From Acidobacteriota bacterium (GTDB taxonomy: Bacteria > Acidobacteriota > Terriglobia > Bryobacterales > Bryobacteraceae), in assembly GCA_016213775.1 (NCBI GenBank), contig JACQZR010000102.1, positions 1 to 64,000 of the forward strand: 64,000 bases of DNA. The letters run 5' to 3'. Positions 8,675 to 16,410 of this stretch are shown here, piece by piece. The first letter of the stretch is position 1. Each line of letters begins with the position of its first letter. The notes under the pieces were generated by a model. It did no database searches, was not told where the DNA came from, and was given only the letters and a program-made list of their open reading frames with translations. A program made the translations under genes and the position numbers.

Positions 8675-9223
8675 ATGAGACTGTTTGCCATCGATACCGA
8701 CAACAACATCACCGCCTTCCCTGCCGCCGAGCAGGTTCCCGAAGGCCAGGAGCACTTCGCTACCGAGAAGGAGCTTGCCAAGCTCGCCGCCAACTGGCCC
8801 GCCGACCGCCTGACCCAGGTCTGGAACAGCTTCGCCGGCGTGGCGCCCTTCGACGAACTGAAGCCGGTCAAGAAATTCACCGACCGCAAGACGGCCGTGG
8901 CCCGAGTCTGGAAGGCCGTCCAGCGACTGGACGCCACCCCCGCGCCACAGGCGGCCGACGTTGCGCCGAAGGCCAAGAGGTCGAGGAAGGCGGCCAAGGC
9001 CGAGGACGGCACGCCCACGGCGCGCGAAGGCAGCAAGAAGGCGACCGTAATTGATCTGCTGAAACGCCCGGAGGGCGCGACGATGGCCGAGATTGCGGAA
9101 GCCACCGGGTGGCAGCCGCACAGCGTGCGCGGCTTCATCAGTGGGAGCCTCAACAAGAAAATGGGCCTCAACGTGGAGTCCTCGAGACGCGATGATGGGG
9201 CACGCATTTACCGCATAGCGTAA
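8675..9223 (+). CDS. DUF3489 domain protein
   Basis: A 182-residue protein with a good ribosome binding site (AAAGGAAC). The N-terminal half is a phage-like domain of unknown role; a basic Lys/Ala/Arg-rich linker (about residues 95-125) leads to the DUF3489 winged-helix-like domain (KKATVIDLLKRPEGATMAEIAEATGWQPHSVRGFISG), which is likely to bind DNA. Such proteins are common in mobile elements. It is followed at once by a strong hairpin terminator, so this plus-strand cassette is an independent transcription unit, a likely phage moron. Confidence 0.82.
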   Translation: MRLFAIDTDNNITAFPAAEQVPEGQEHFATEKELAKLAANWPADRLTQVWNSFAGVAPFDELKPVKKFTDRKTAVARVWKAVQRLDATPAPQAADVAPKAKRSRKAAKAEDGTPTAREGSKKATVIDLLKRPEGATMAEIAEATGWQPHSVRGFISGSLNKKMGLNVESSRRDDGARIYRIA

Positions 9224-9244
9224 GACGTGCCGCCGCCAAATCCA

Positions 9245-9277
9245 CCGCCGCCGGTTTCACTCCCCGGCGGCGGTTTT
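9245..9277 (+). terminator. Rho-independent terminator of the DUF3489 cassette
   Basis: Ten perfect base pairs (CCGCCGCCGG / CCGGCGGCGG) with a nine-base loop, followed by TTTT on the plus strand. It lies 22 bases after the DUF3489 stop and overlaps the last codons of the opposing minus-strand gene. Confidence 0.85.
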
Positions 9278-9517
9278 GCTCTTCAGCTCGTCGGAAATCG
9301 AGGCCAGTCTCTCATGCACCAGCTCCTCCCTGAGTGCACACTCGCCCCGTCTCACGTACGTTCCATTTATGCGTAAAATCAAGCGATTTTCGAGCTCCGC
9401 GATCTCCTTGCGGACCTCGGCCAACAATGCACGGTTCTGCAGGCCGACGTATGCGCCGATCAGTCCCGAGACCAGCCCGGTCGCCGGAATCAAATATCGC
9501 AGGATTTGTTCTTCCAT
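9257..9517 (-). CDS. Small membrane protein, possible lysis accessory (holin/spanin-like)
   Basis: An 86-residue protein. The start MEEQILRYLIPATG is chosen because GGAGAGA lies upstream and it puts one membrane helix (residues 6-25, LRYLIPATGLVSGLIGAYVG) at the N-terminus. The rest is a charged helical segment (RALLAEVRKEIAELENR) that could be a coiled coil. This layout is seen in phage holin-like and spanin-like proteins, but no endolysin is found beside it, so the lysis role is only a possibility. Confidence 0.6.
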   Translation of the reverse strand: MEEQILRYLIPATGLVSGLIGAYVGLQNRALLAEVRKEIAELENRLILRINGTYVRRGECALREELVHERLASISDELKSKTAAGE

Positions 9518-9705
9518 GCTTGTCTCTCCAGGATTCGCAGTTCCGCAGACCAGTCGGACAGCGCAAGGCAAAGGCCGACCACATCCGGGTGCCCGTTTTT
9601 GAGCAACGCTTCTGCACTGGCAATCTCGGCACGGCAGCGGTCGATGTCACGCCGGCGCTGAGCTTCGTTCGGCGGCGACGTCGCCGAAAGTCCGTCCGTC
9701 ATCAA
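9490..9705 (-). CDS. Small hypothetical phage protein
   Basis: A 71-residue helical, charged protein overlapping the start of the small membrane protein by 28 bases and the end of the methyltransferase gene by 59 bases. The helix NEAQRRRDIDRCRAEIASAEALLKNG suggests a coiled coil. Function unknown. The dense overlap on both sides is typical of phage genes, but some of the overlap could reflect a later true start. Confidence 0.5.
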   Translation of the reverse strand: MMTDGLSATSPPNEAQRRRDIDRCRAEIASAEALLKNGHPDVVGLCLALSDWSAELRILERQAWKNKSCDI

Positions 9706-10903
9706 GCGTCGCCTCCTTCCCGGTAAACTCCTGCCAGCGCCGCACGATCACGTCGCAGTACTTGGGCTCCAGCTCAATGAGCCGTGCCAGCCGGCCGGAT
9801 TTCTCGCACGCGATCAACGTCGAGCCTGAGCCACCGAAGGGATCGAGGACGGTGTCGCGTCCCTTGCTGCTGTTGCGAATCGCGCGCTCAACGAGCTCGA
9901 CGGGCTTCATCGTCGGATGCAGGTCGTTCGAGACCGGCTTCTTGACGAACCATACATCACCCTGATCGCGCGCGCCGCACCAGTAGTGATCCGTGCCTTC
10001 CTTCCAGCCGTAGAGAATCGGCTCATACTGCCGCTGGTAATCAGAACGTCCGATGGTGAAAGTGTTCTTGGCCCAGACGACGAACGTGGACCAGTGCCCG
10101 CCGCCCTCCCGAAACACCTTGTGCAGCGTGTGCAGCTCCGATGACGACATGCAGATGTAGATGGCGCCCTTCGTCACCGTCAGGATGTTCACGCAGGCAT
10201 CGTGAAGGAACCGTTCGAACCCCTCTCCCAGATTGTCGTTGGCTAATTTGCGCTTCTTCGCACGGAGCCGATCCTTCATAGCTACACCGTAGTTGACGTT
10301 GTACGGCGGATCGGTGAACACCATGTCGGCGAGGCCTCCGGCGAGCACCTTCTCCACAGCCTCCATCTGGGTGGCATCGCCACACAGCAGCCGGTGATCG
10401 CCGAGAAGCCAAACATCGCCAACGACGCTGATGGCGACTTCCGGCATCTCCGGCGCCGCGTCATCATCCGTCTGCCCCGCAGCGGATGAAGTTTCCGATT
10501 CCTCAAGCAGATCCTTCAGTTCTTCATCCGTGAAGCCGACGACCTCAAGGTTGAAATCGTCTTCCTCAAGCGCAGCGAGTTCGACGCGCAGCATCTCCTC
10601 ATCCCAACCGGCATTTAATGCAAGCCGGTTATCAGCCAGAACAAGAGCGCGCCGTTGTGTTTCGGTCAAATAGTCGAGGACGATGACCGGCACTTCGGTC
10701 ATGCCCAGTTTGCGAGCGGCCAGCAGGCGTGCGTGGCCGGCGATGACGATTCCGTCGGCACCGGCAAGTATCGGATTCGTCCAGCCGAATTCGGCGATCG
10801 ACGCCGCGATCTGGGCGATCTGTTCGTCACTATGCGTGCGCGCATTCCGGGCGTAGGGAATCAGTTTCTCGACCGGCCAGCGCACCACCTGAAGGTCCGT
10901 CAT
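9647..10903 (-). CDS. ParB-N domain fused to a DNA methyltransferase (DPPY type)
   Basis: A 418-residue protein. Residues 1-95 are a ParB/sulfiredoxin-like nuclease domain (ARTHSDEQIAQIAASIAEFG, then the signature AGHARLLAARKLG). After an acidic linker comes a beta-class methyltransferase with the catalytic motif DPPY at 198-201 and the S-adenosylmethionine-binding motif DPFGGSGST near residue 360, the order expected for N6-adenine or N4-cytosine enzymes. A C-terminal RRWQEFTGKEATL segment is common in these fusions. It probably modifies phage DNA against host restriction. It is a paralogue of the gene at 11844. Confidence 0.9.
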   Translation of the reverse strand: MTDLQVVRWPVEKLIPYARNARTHSDEQIAQIAASIAEFGWTNPILAGADGIVIAGHARLLAARKLGMTEVPVIVLDYLTETQRRALVLADNRLALNAGWDEEMLRVELAALEEDDFNLEVVGFTDEELKDLLEESETSSAAGQTDDDAAPEMPEVAISVVGDVWLLGDHRLLCGDATQMEAVEKVLAGGLADMVFTDPPYNVNYGVAMKDRLRAKKRKLANDNLGEGFERFLHDACVNILTVTKGAIYICMSSSELHTLHKVFREGGGHWSTFVVWAKNTFTIGRSDYQRQYEPILYGWKEGTDHYWCGARDQGDVWFVKKPVSNDLHPTMKPVELVERAIRNSSKGRDTVLDPFGGSGSTLIACEKSGRLARLIELEPKYCDVIVRRWQEFTGKEATLDDGRTFGDVAAERSSAPA

Positions 10904-11175
10904 GGTTTGGTGGGTAGAGCGGATTTCTGGAACAGACCGAGCGCGTTATGCAGCGCCACGATCTGGTTGATCATCGGCACGACAAGAGTGATCAGCTTCT
11001 CGAGGGAGAATTCCTTCGAAAGGCTGGTGCTCGCGTCGTAAGCGGACTTGATCACGTCGAGAACGAGATCGAGTTTCTGTTTCCCCTGACCCGGTAGCGG
11101 GATGGCTTCTTCAACGGCCTTAACGGCAGCCAACACGAGCGGCAGGAGCTTCAATGCGGTGAGGAGCGTCTTCAT
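10900..11175 (-). CDS. Hypothetical hydrophobic phage protein
   Basis: A 91-residue protein starting MKTLLTALKLLPLVLAAVKAVEEA, whose N-terminal 20 residues could be a membrane segment or signal. The rest is a mixed helix (LEKLITLVVPMINQIVALHNALG) that could be a second membrane segment, so a holin-like role is conceivable. An alternative GTG start at 11211 would begin inside a strong hairpin and is less likely. It overlaps the downstream methyltransferase gene by four bases. Confidence 0.6.
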   Translation of the reverse strand: MKTLLTALKLLPLVLAAVKAVEEAIPLPGQGKQKLDLVLDVIKSAYDASTSLSKEFSLEKLITLVVPMINQIVALHNALGLFQKSALPTKP

Positions 11176-11198
11176 CGGTTTGGTGTCCACGAAAGTTA

Positions 11199-11229
11199 CG
11201 GGGCGGCCCACTTGACTGCGGCCGCCCCG
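11199..11229 (-). terminator. Strong intergenic hairpin
   Basis: Ten base pairs (CGGGGCGGCC / GGCCGCCCCG) around an 11-base loop, between the stop of the 11245 gene and the start at 11175. The T-tract is poor on the minus strand, so it may attenuate or protect a transcript end rather than terminate fully. Confidence 0.5.
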
Positions 11230-11244
11230 GTTAGGAAGAAATCG

Positions 11245-11799
11245 CTACGCCGTCTTCGGCTGCGACTGGTTGACGACGTTGGCGATCGACGTAGTAGCGG
11301 TGGCCAGCGCCTGAACGATCTGCTGGAGCGTGGCCAGCACCGGAGTGATGGTGGCGTCCACCTGCTTGGCAACCGCTGCGGCGACGGCCTGGGCATCGAC
11401 ACCCACACCGGCGGCACTCACATCGGTGGCGCGGTTGGCAGGTACAGCGCCCGCGGTCAGGTTCATACCGGCGCCGCTGGCCACGGGATTCCAGAACGAA
11501 TCGTGAGCCAAGTTGTTCAGCTCGATGCTCCGCTTCCCGACCATATTGGCCGTCTCGACGGCGTTTTGCAGGGCCTGCGACGCGATCTGGTTCAGCCGCG
11601 TTTGTTCGGTCAATGCCTGGCGCGCGGCCTGGATGTCCAGATCCTGGTAGACGTCGTAGGTGCGCTTGATGTTGGCGTATGTCACCCGCTGATTCTCAGT
11701 GTGCGTGGCGCTCGCGCTGGCGTTGACGGTCTTGAAAGATTCGTCCGAACCAGTCTCGAACTCGCGTTCGGCCTGGTTCGGAGTAGCAACTTCGGGCAT
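11245..11799 (-). CDS. Hypothetical phage protein with long helical repeats
   Basis: A 184-residue Ala/Val/Thr/Gln-rich protein without cysteine. It has an acidic N-terminus (residues 1-25), a central helical region (AARQALTEQTRLNQIASQALQNAVETANMVGKR in part), a Gly/Ala loop and a C-terminal amphipathic helix ending NQSQPKTA. The alternation of Ala-rich helices recalls small R-body (RebB-like) and phage fibre-associated proteins, but the resemblance is too weak for a call. It has its own intergenic hairpin downstream. Confidence 0.6.
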   Translation of the reverse strand: MPEVATPNQAEREFETGSDESFKTVNASASATHTENQRVTYANIKRTYDVYQDLDIQAARQALTEQTRLNQIASQALQNAVETANMVGKRSIELNNLAHDSFWNPVASGAGMNLTAGAVPANRATDVSAAGVGVDAQAVAAAVAKQVDATITPVLATLQQIVQALATATTSIANVVNQSQPKTA

Positions 11800-11843
11800 A
11801 GGTGATTCTCTCCTTGTCAGTTGGTTGTGTTGAGTGTTTGCCG

Positions 11844-13370
11844 CTACCGAACGCCGCCCTTGGGTGCGTAGCAGGGCATGCCGTTCGGTTTTCGGCGGAT
11901 CGACTTCGCGTCACGAAGCCGTAGATCACCGGCAGCAGTGGAACCACGCTGCGCGGCAATGTCGTTGAACTTCTCTCCGGTCGCGAGCACCGGCTCGAGG
12001 CCGGTCAGATGCTCGATCCGGCGCAGGATCACATCGCAATACGCCGGGCTGATCTCGATGCCATAACCGACGCGACCAAGCACGTGCGCGGCGGCCATCG
12101 TTGTTCCACTTCCCAGGAACGGGTCGAGGACGTTGTCGCCCAGGTCCGAGAACGCCGTGATGAAGAACTCGACGAGCGCCCGGGGGAACGGAGCCGAGTG
12201 CGATCCCTGGTTACTCTCGGTCCGGACTTCGATCACGTTACTCGGCCGCGCGATTCCGGTGTGGCGGCCGTCATTGTCGCAAGCGCCATCGTCGCCTGCC
12301 GCAGTGCCTCGCGGTCCGGTGCCAAGCAGGCCGCTGCCCGACGTCGACTTCGGATTGTCGGGCGAGTAGTCGAAGCAGTCCTCTGAAACATGTCCGACAG
12401 CTTTCGGCCGGAACTTGATCGCCGGTTGAACGCAGAAGTGGAAAACCGGCTCAAACGCATTCTTGAAGCGATTGTTCCAGCCGCCCGGAACACCGTTGTC
12501 AGTCTTGCGCCAGCAGAATTCATCGACGAAACGCCAGCCCCACTGCCGTTTGTGCGCAATGACGAGATCCTTTACGTAAAGGTGGCGTTCGCCATCGGCC
12601 GCATGCTCCTTAATGTTTAGGAAGTACGATCCATCCTCGGCCAGCACAACCCGGATGTTGGCGGCCACATCCCGGTACCAATCGGCATACTTCTCCGGCG
12701 GGATCGGTTCAAACCCACTCGACGGATCGTACTCGCGCTGCGTCGCGTACGGCGGTGACGTCACCACCACATTCGCCTTCGCTCCTGCCAGAAGGCGCTC
12801 GACCGTGGACGAGTCGCGGCAGTCGCCGCACAGCAATCGGTGAGGCCCAATCACCCAAAGATCGCCAGGCTGGGTGACCGCGACAGCCGGTGTATCCGGT
12901 ATCTCCTCCGCTCTTTCGGACTCCTCCTGCGCCGGCGCCTCCTGGGCCAACATGCCTTCGAGCTCGGCATCGGTGAATCCGATGACGCCGAGCTCAAATC
13001 CGTCCGCCTCGAGCCCTGCCAACTCTTCGGCCAGCAGTTCGTCGTTCCAGCCCGCGTTCAGCGCGAGCCTGTTGTCTGCCAGGACGTACGCGCGGCGCTG
13101 GATCTCGGTCAGGTGATCGAGCACGATCACCGGCACTTCGGTCAGCCCGAGCTTCTTCGCCGCGAGCAAACGCCCGTGCCCGGCAACGATGCCGGCGTTG
13201 GAATCGATCAGGATCGGCGAATTGAAACCGAACTCAACGATCGACGCCGCGATTTGTGCGACCTGCGCGTCCGAGTGTGTCCGAGCGTTTTTCGCGTAAG
13301 GGACCAGCCGATCCACTGGCCACAGTTCGATCCGCTTCGCCATCGCGGGTTTAATGTGCACGTCCGTCAC
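11844..13370 (-). CDS. ParB-N domain fused to a DNA methyltransferase (SPPY type)
   Basis: A 508-residue protein with the same architecture as the gene at 9647: a ParB-like N-domain (AGHGRLLAAKKLGLTEVPVIVLD, about residues 62-85), an acidic linker, then a methyltransferase with SPPY at 205-208 and DPFLGSGTT near residue 415. SPPY is usual for N4-cytosine and some N6-adenine enzymes, so its specificity should differ from the DPPY paralogue. The insert between the motifs (with NKRQWGWRFVDEFCWRK-like text) probably holds target recognition. The start overlaps the radical SAM stop by four bases. Confidence 0.9.
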   Translation of the reverse strand: MTDVHIKPAMAKRIELWPVDRLVPYAKNARTHSDAQVAQIAASIVEFGFNSPILIDSNAGIVAGHGRLLAAKKLGLTEVPVIVLDHLTEIQRRAYVLADNRLALNAGWNDELLAEELAGLEADGFELGVIGFTDAELEGMLAQEAPAQEESERAEEIPDTPAVAVTQPGDLWVIGPHRLLCGDCRDSSTVERLLAGAKANVVVTSPPYATQREYDPSSGFEPIPPEKYADWYRDVAANIRVVLAEDGSYFLNIKEHAADGERHLYVKDLVIAHKRQWGWRFVDEFCWRKTDNGVPGGWNNRFKNAFEPVFHFCVQPAIKFRPKAVGHVSEDCFDYSPDNPKSTSGSGLLGTGPRGTAAGDDGACDNDGRHTGIARPSNVIEVRTESNQGSHSAPFPRALVEFFITAFSDLGDNVLDPFLGSGTTMAAAHVLGRVGYGIEISPAYCDVILRRIEHLTGLEPVLATGEKFNDIAAQRGSTAAGDLRLRDAKSIRRKPNGMPCYAPKGGVR

Positions 13371-14347
13371 TGCAGCAAAGGAAGTAGTTCAGGCCGCTGG
13401 GGGCTGCCCAGCCTACGAGGCTCGAACTTACTGGCCGACCACTCCGACCAGGGAACGCGCTTGTCATACGCGCCCACTACCCACCGCTGAAACCCGACGA
13501 GTTCCGGAGTCCGAACATATGGCATCGGATAGGGCCGCGCCCCGAAGTCGCGTAGCCGCTGGCGCCGGTAATCGCGGTCGCCATGCGTCTCACCGGGCCA
13601 GTAACCGATGAGCATGTAGACCATGATGTGGTCCGGCTTCACGCCGTGCTTCACCAATCGGTTCAACCCAGCGAAGACCTGCGCCTCGTCGGCCTTGCTG
13701 TCCCACGCGGTGTAGATCCGCTTCGCCTGCATGGAGTCGTCACGATAGTCCACCGACGCGATGGCTTCCGCTGCTTCCTCGGCCAGGCAGCGGCAGTTGA
13801 TCCCTTGGTTGAAAGAAACTTTGAAGCGTCCATCGCGGATTTCACGTATGCGATCCCGCCAGCGAGGCTGACCGAAGAAATCGTTGTCGAGAAGTAACAG
13901 CTCGCGCGGCCACGGATCGCCGCGCCAGATCTCGTAGACCGTCCGCTCTTGTCTGACTCGTCCCTCCTTTTCCGGAACAACACAGAAAGGACAACGCAAC
14001 CGGCATCCCCGCTGCGTAAATCCGATCGACTGACGGAAGACCGGGTAGAGCGAGTAATCGAGATCTCGTGATTTGATGCCGTGGCTTTCGATGGTGGACC
14101 GTACGTCGTACCCAGTACCGCCGACCACGGCCCTCGGATAGACAGAGAAGAGCCTCGCCACAAGCGGCCTGGTCTTGATGAAAATCGCGGAACCGTAGAC
14201 TGCTCCGAACTCGTCCCAAAGGCCAACTTCAAACTGAGCACCGAACCGGAGCTCACACCTGTCGCCAAGCTGCCGGTGATGAGAGGCGATCCGCATGAGT
14301 GCGATGTTGGGCAATTTCCCGTCAAGCTGAATCAGAAGTACTCGCAT
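13367..14347 (-). CDS. Phage-encoded radical SAM protein
   Basis: A 326-residue enzyme with the canonical CX3CX2C cluster at Cys115, Cys119 and Cys122 (GCRLRCPFC), followed by VVPEKEG, a pattern close to methylthiotransferases and B12-type radical SAM proteins. Residues 1-100 look like a Rossmann-type (B12-binding-like) domain without an obvious cobalamin His motif. The substrate is unknown. It is translationally coupled to the SPPY methyltransferase, which points to nucleic acid modification, but peptide or tRNA targets are not excluded. Confidence 0.82.
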   Translation of the reverse strand: MRVLLIQLDGKLPNIALMRIASHHRQLGDRCELRFGAQFEVGLWDEFGAVYGSAIFIKTRPLVARLFSVYPRAVVGGTGYDVRSTIESHGIKSRDLDYSLYPVFRQSIGFTQRGCRLRCPFCVVPEKEGRVRQERTVYEIWRGDPWPRELLLLDNDFFGQPRWRDRIREIRDGRFKVSFNQGINCRCLAEEAAEAIASVDYRDDSMQAKRIYTAWDSKADEAQVFAGLNRLVKHGVKPDHIMVYMLIGYWPGETHGDRDYRRQRLRDFGARPYPMPYVRTPELVGFQRWVVGAYDKRVPWSEWSASKFEPRRLGSPQRPELLPLLQ

Positions 14348-14362
14348 GCACGGCGCGCGCTC

Positions 14363-14725
14363 TCAACTATTCCAATTCGGGACCCAGATCCAGTAGGCAA
14401 CGATCAATCCCTCACCCGCTGTGTTGGCGTCGATGTAGTAGTCCGCGGGCCGCAGCAGATCGCCGCTTGACGACTCAATCACACACTCATCAGCCACTCC
14501 GCCGCCCGCGCCCGTCGGCCAGAACTCTTTGATTACGCCAGCGCCAGTTGCCTTGTTCATCCCGGCCACGCCGAGGAAAGCGCGCCCGACCTCACCGATC
14601 AAGGGAGCGAAACGGAGCCTCGCGACGCGGAGACTGGCGTCCGATGTCAGCCTTACCGGTGTGCCCGGCGTCGGCACGGCAATCTTGCCGAACGACCGCG
14701 GTTCAAGATGTGGAGCGTTAACCAC
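14363..14725 (-). CDS. Hypothetical phage structural-type protein
   Basis: A 120-residue beta-rich protein with many Gly, Ala, Val and an aromatic C-terminus (AYWIWVPNWNS). Such small barrels occur as head fibre or decoration proteins, but the gene is far from the head module and no family is recognised. It is followed 15 bases downstream by the radical SAM gene, so the two are likely one transcript. Confidence 0.65.
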   Translation of the reverse strand: MVNAPHLEPRSFGKIAVPTPGTPVRLTSDASLRVARLRFAPLIGEVGRAFLGVAGMNKATGAGVIKEFWPTGAGGGVADECVIESSSGDLLRPADYYIDANTAGEGLIVAYWIWVPNWNS

Positions 14726-14943
14726 GACGAAGTCTTTCCTGTGACCACCAGGTGGTCAACAACGGCAACATGCGACGGCCGCAAATCTATGAAACGGCGC
14801 GCGCCTCGCGCTGCGGGTGACAACCGACAACCGCTTCATTGCTGAAACGCTACCGAGGTTGTGCCATCCTTTAACCCGAGCCTGAGAGGCCCAGGAAGGA
14901 CCCAAGATTGCTACGCGTCTGGCCTGCCATCTGAGGAATTTCC
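14726..14943. other. 218-base gap containing a 21-bp perfect palindrome
   Basis: No credible gene is seen between the 14725 start and the 14944 stop. Most of the 21-bp palindrome described below (14929-14949) lies at its right edge. A minus-strand open frame here (MEVETARQGRR...) lacks a ribosome binding site and looks spurious. Confidence 0.5.
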
Positions 14944-14949
14944 TCAGAT
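14929..14949. promoter_or_regulatory. 21-bp palindrome, copy 1
   Basis: ATCTGAGGA-ATT-TCCTCAGAT, nine perfect pairs around three bases. An identical 21-bp copy lies at 25499-25519 inside the ParB-like gene. Flanks differ, so the palindrome alone is conserved. Likely a protein-binding site (ParB-like protein or phage regulator). Confidence 0.6.
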
Positions 14950-15285
14950 ACTCCCGCCGCTCGCCATACAATCCGTTACGACTGCCAGGAAGATCGGCCG
15001 CAGCTCGTCTCCCTTGCCGAGCCGTTTCAACTTCCATGCAAACGGTCCACTCTCCAGACGCTCACGATAGCTATAGCGAGTGCCACCGCGCACCGTCTGC
15101 TCAACCGACGATGATCCGTCGCGTCGCCTGGCGAAGATCGCCTTCAAATGGCCCTTTCGGCCATAGGCGGGACTGACGAGATCAAGATCAAGAAGACGCC
15201 GCGCGGACTCCGGTGAGCGATAGCCCATCGGAGTCCCGTCCGCGGCGTAAAAGGGGATTTGCTGATGCACCTGCTGAGAAGACAC
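14944..15285 (-). CDS. Hypothetical phage protein, first gene after the 15.4 kb promoter-like repeat
   Basis: A 113-residue basic protein (MSSQQVHQQIPFYAADGTPMGYRSPESARRLLDLDLVSPAYGRKGHLKAIF in part). The stretch SPESARRLLDLDLV resembles a helix-turn-helix-like recognition helix and YGRKGHLKAIFARR is strongly basic, so nucleic acid binding is plausible. No family is recognised. Its stop codon lies inside the palindrome at 14929-14949. Confidence 0.65.
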   Translation of the reverse strand: MSSQQVHQQIPFYAADGTPMGYRSPESARRLLDLDLVSPAYGRKGHLKAIFARRRDGSSSVEQTVRGGTRYSYRERLESGPFAWKLKRLGKGDELRPIFLAVVTDCMASGGSI

Positions 15286-15411
15286 TTCTGCTCCAGGATG
15301 GAAAGGAGGGAAAGGGATTAACGAGCGTCCCGTCGCTCGGCCGAGCTGTTGGGTGGAGGCTCCTTCGTGGCGTGCGCTTTGCGCTTGGCCTCTCGAACCG
15401 AGTCTCCGATG

Positions 15412-15445
15412 AATAGATACTCACGAGACCAGCAAACTGTCCAAT
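15412..15445 (-). promoter_or_regulatory. 34-bp promoter-like repeat, copy 1
   Basis: Seventeen identical bases (AATAGATACTCACGAGA), five variable, then twelve identical (AAACTGTCCAAT), shared exactly with 33897-33930. Read on the minus strand it gives TTGGACA near -35 and GTATCTAT near -10, 127 bases before the 15285 start. It may be a phage promoter/operator for the late genes; an attachment site is the alternative. Confidence 0.6.
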
Positions 15446-15458
15446 GGAAACTGCGCGA

Positions 15459-16253
15459 TTAGCGAACGCGCCGTATCCAGGGCTGATCTATGTTTGGATT
15501 GTAAAACCGTTGGCGCACGTTGTTCACGAGGATGATCTCGATGGAGTGCGTAGTCACCTCTCCAATCCGGTCATCGGGCCGGAGATAACACACCAAGCCT
15601 CGTTCCCGGCCCATCGTGAAACGCGACGAGCCGCCGGTTGCGTACAGACTGTCGTGTGTCCAGCCGAGCGCCAGCGCCCGATCTCGGATGGCATCTACCA
15701 ATGCCAGAGCGTGGCCGAACGCCACCTCAGCGGCGCCAGGCGTGCGGCGCGGTGTGTCCGGTTCCGCGACCGGCGGGCGATAGTCGCGCGCGTCGAGCGT
15801 GCGAACAGCCTCCGATAACGCCAGTTCGCCAAAATGCTCCATGGCCCAGGTATGCATGGCATTGAACCGGGAACGCAGCTCGTCAAACTGATCACTCCCG
15901 AGTCTGCCGGCGTCGGCGGCCATCTTCGCCAGGTTCATTCGTGACCGCAGCCACGCATAGTATTCGGGATCAAGCCGACGATACGCCGTGTCGCTGATCT
16001 GAACGTCGCTCGCGAAGACGTGGGGCTGGTCGGTGGCCCATGACTCCAGCGTTGTTGCGACAAACATAGCGGTGTCGCGTCCCAGTGTCCCAGTCGTGGA
16101 TTTTTGTTTCGTGGAGACAGGGACGCCGGAACCTGCTGACACTGCTTCAGTTATCGGACCGCGTCCCAGCGTCCCAGCTGTCCCAGTAGCATCACAAGAA
16201 TTCCTATAAGAATTCGAAGTATGTGCGTCCATCTGCGTGTCCGGATCTTGCAT
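15459..16253 (-). CDS. Hypothetical protein spanning the left half of the iteron array
   Basis: A 264-residue protein. I chose the ATG at 16253 (MQDPDTQMDAHTSN) because longer starts run through the repeat array and would encode low-complexity Arg/Ser text. The first 60 residues are Thr/Gly/Ser-rich and include GTLGRGP and GTLGRD, which are simply translated repeats. The rest is helical (MFVATTLESWATDQPHVFASD, LDPEYYAWLRSRMNLAKMA). Function unknown; the position beside the primase suggests a replication role such as origin binding. Confidence 0.6.
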   Translation of the reverse strand: MQDPDTQMDAHTSNSYRNSCDATGTAGTLGRGPITEAVSAGSGVPVSTKQKSTTGTLGRDTAMFVATTLESWATDQPHVFASDVQISDTAYRRLDPEYYAWLRSRMNLAKMAADAGRLGSDQFDELRSRFNAMHTWAMEHFGELALSEAVRTLDARDYRPPVAEPDTPRRTPGAAEVAFGHALALVDAIRDRALALGWTHDSLYATGGSSRFTMGRERGLVCYLRPDDRIGEVTTHSIEIILVNNVRQRFYNPNIDQPWIRRVR

Positions 16254-16382
16254 GTATTTTTCTCTTACACGTGCGCGCGCGTAAATATACTGGGACGCTG
16301 GGACACCGCCCTGAAAACAAACGGCTTGAGACTGGGACGCAAGAGTGGGACGCGGACTGGGACGCGCCCGAGACTGGGACGC
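16077..16382. repeat. Iteron-like array, candidate replication origin
   Basis: Eleven copies of TGGGACGC or one-base variants. Five read on the minus strand (starting 16077, 16085, 16161, 16169, 16178) and six on the plus strand (16291, 16299, 16333, 16346, 16358, 16375). The two sets flank an AT-richer core of about 100 bases (16186-16290) that also holds two direct AAGAATTC repeats (16196 and 16208). Tandem pairs at 16077/16085, 16161/16169 and 16291/16299 have exact 8-bp spacing. The symmetric layout beside the primase suggests an origin. Confidence 0.6.
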
Positions 16383-16410
16383 CGAGCGGCAGGTCCGGAT
16401 CGAACGAGCG

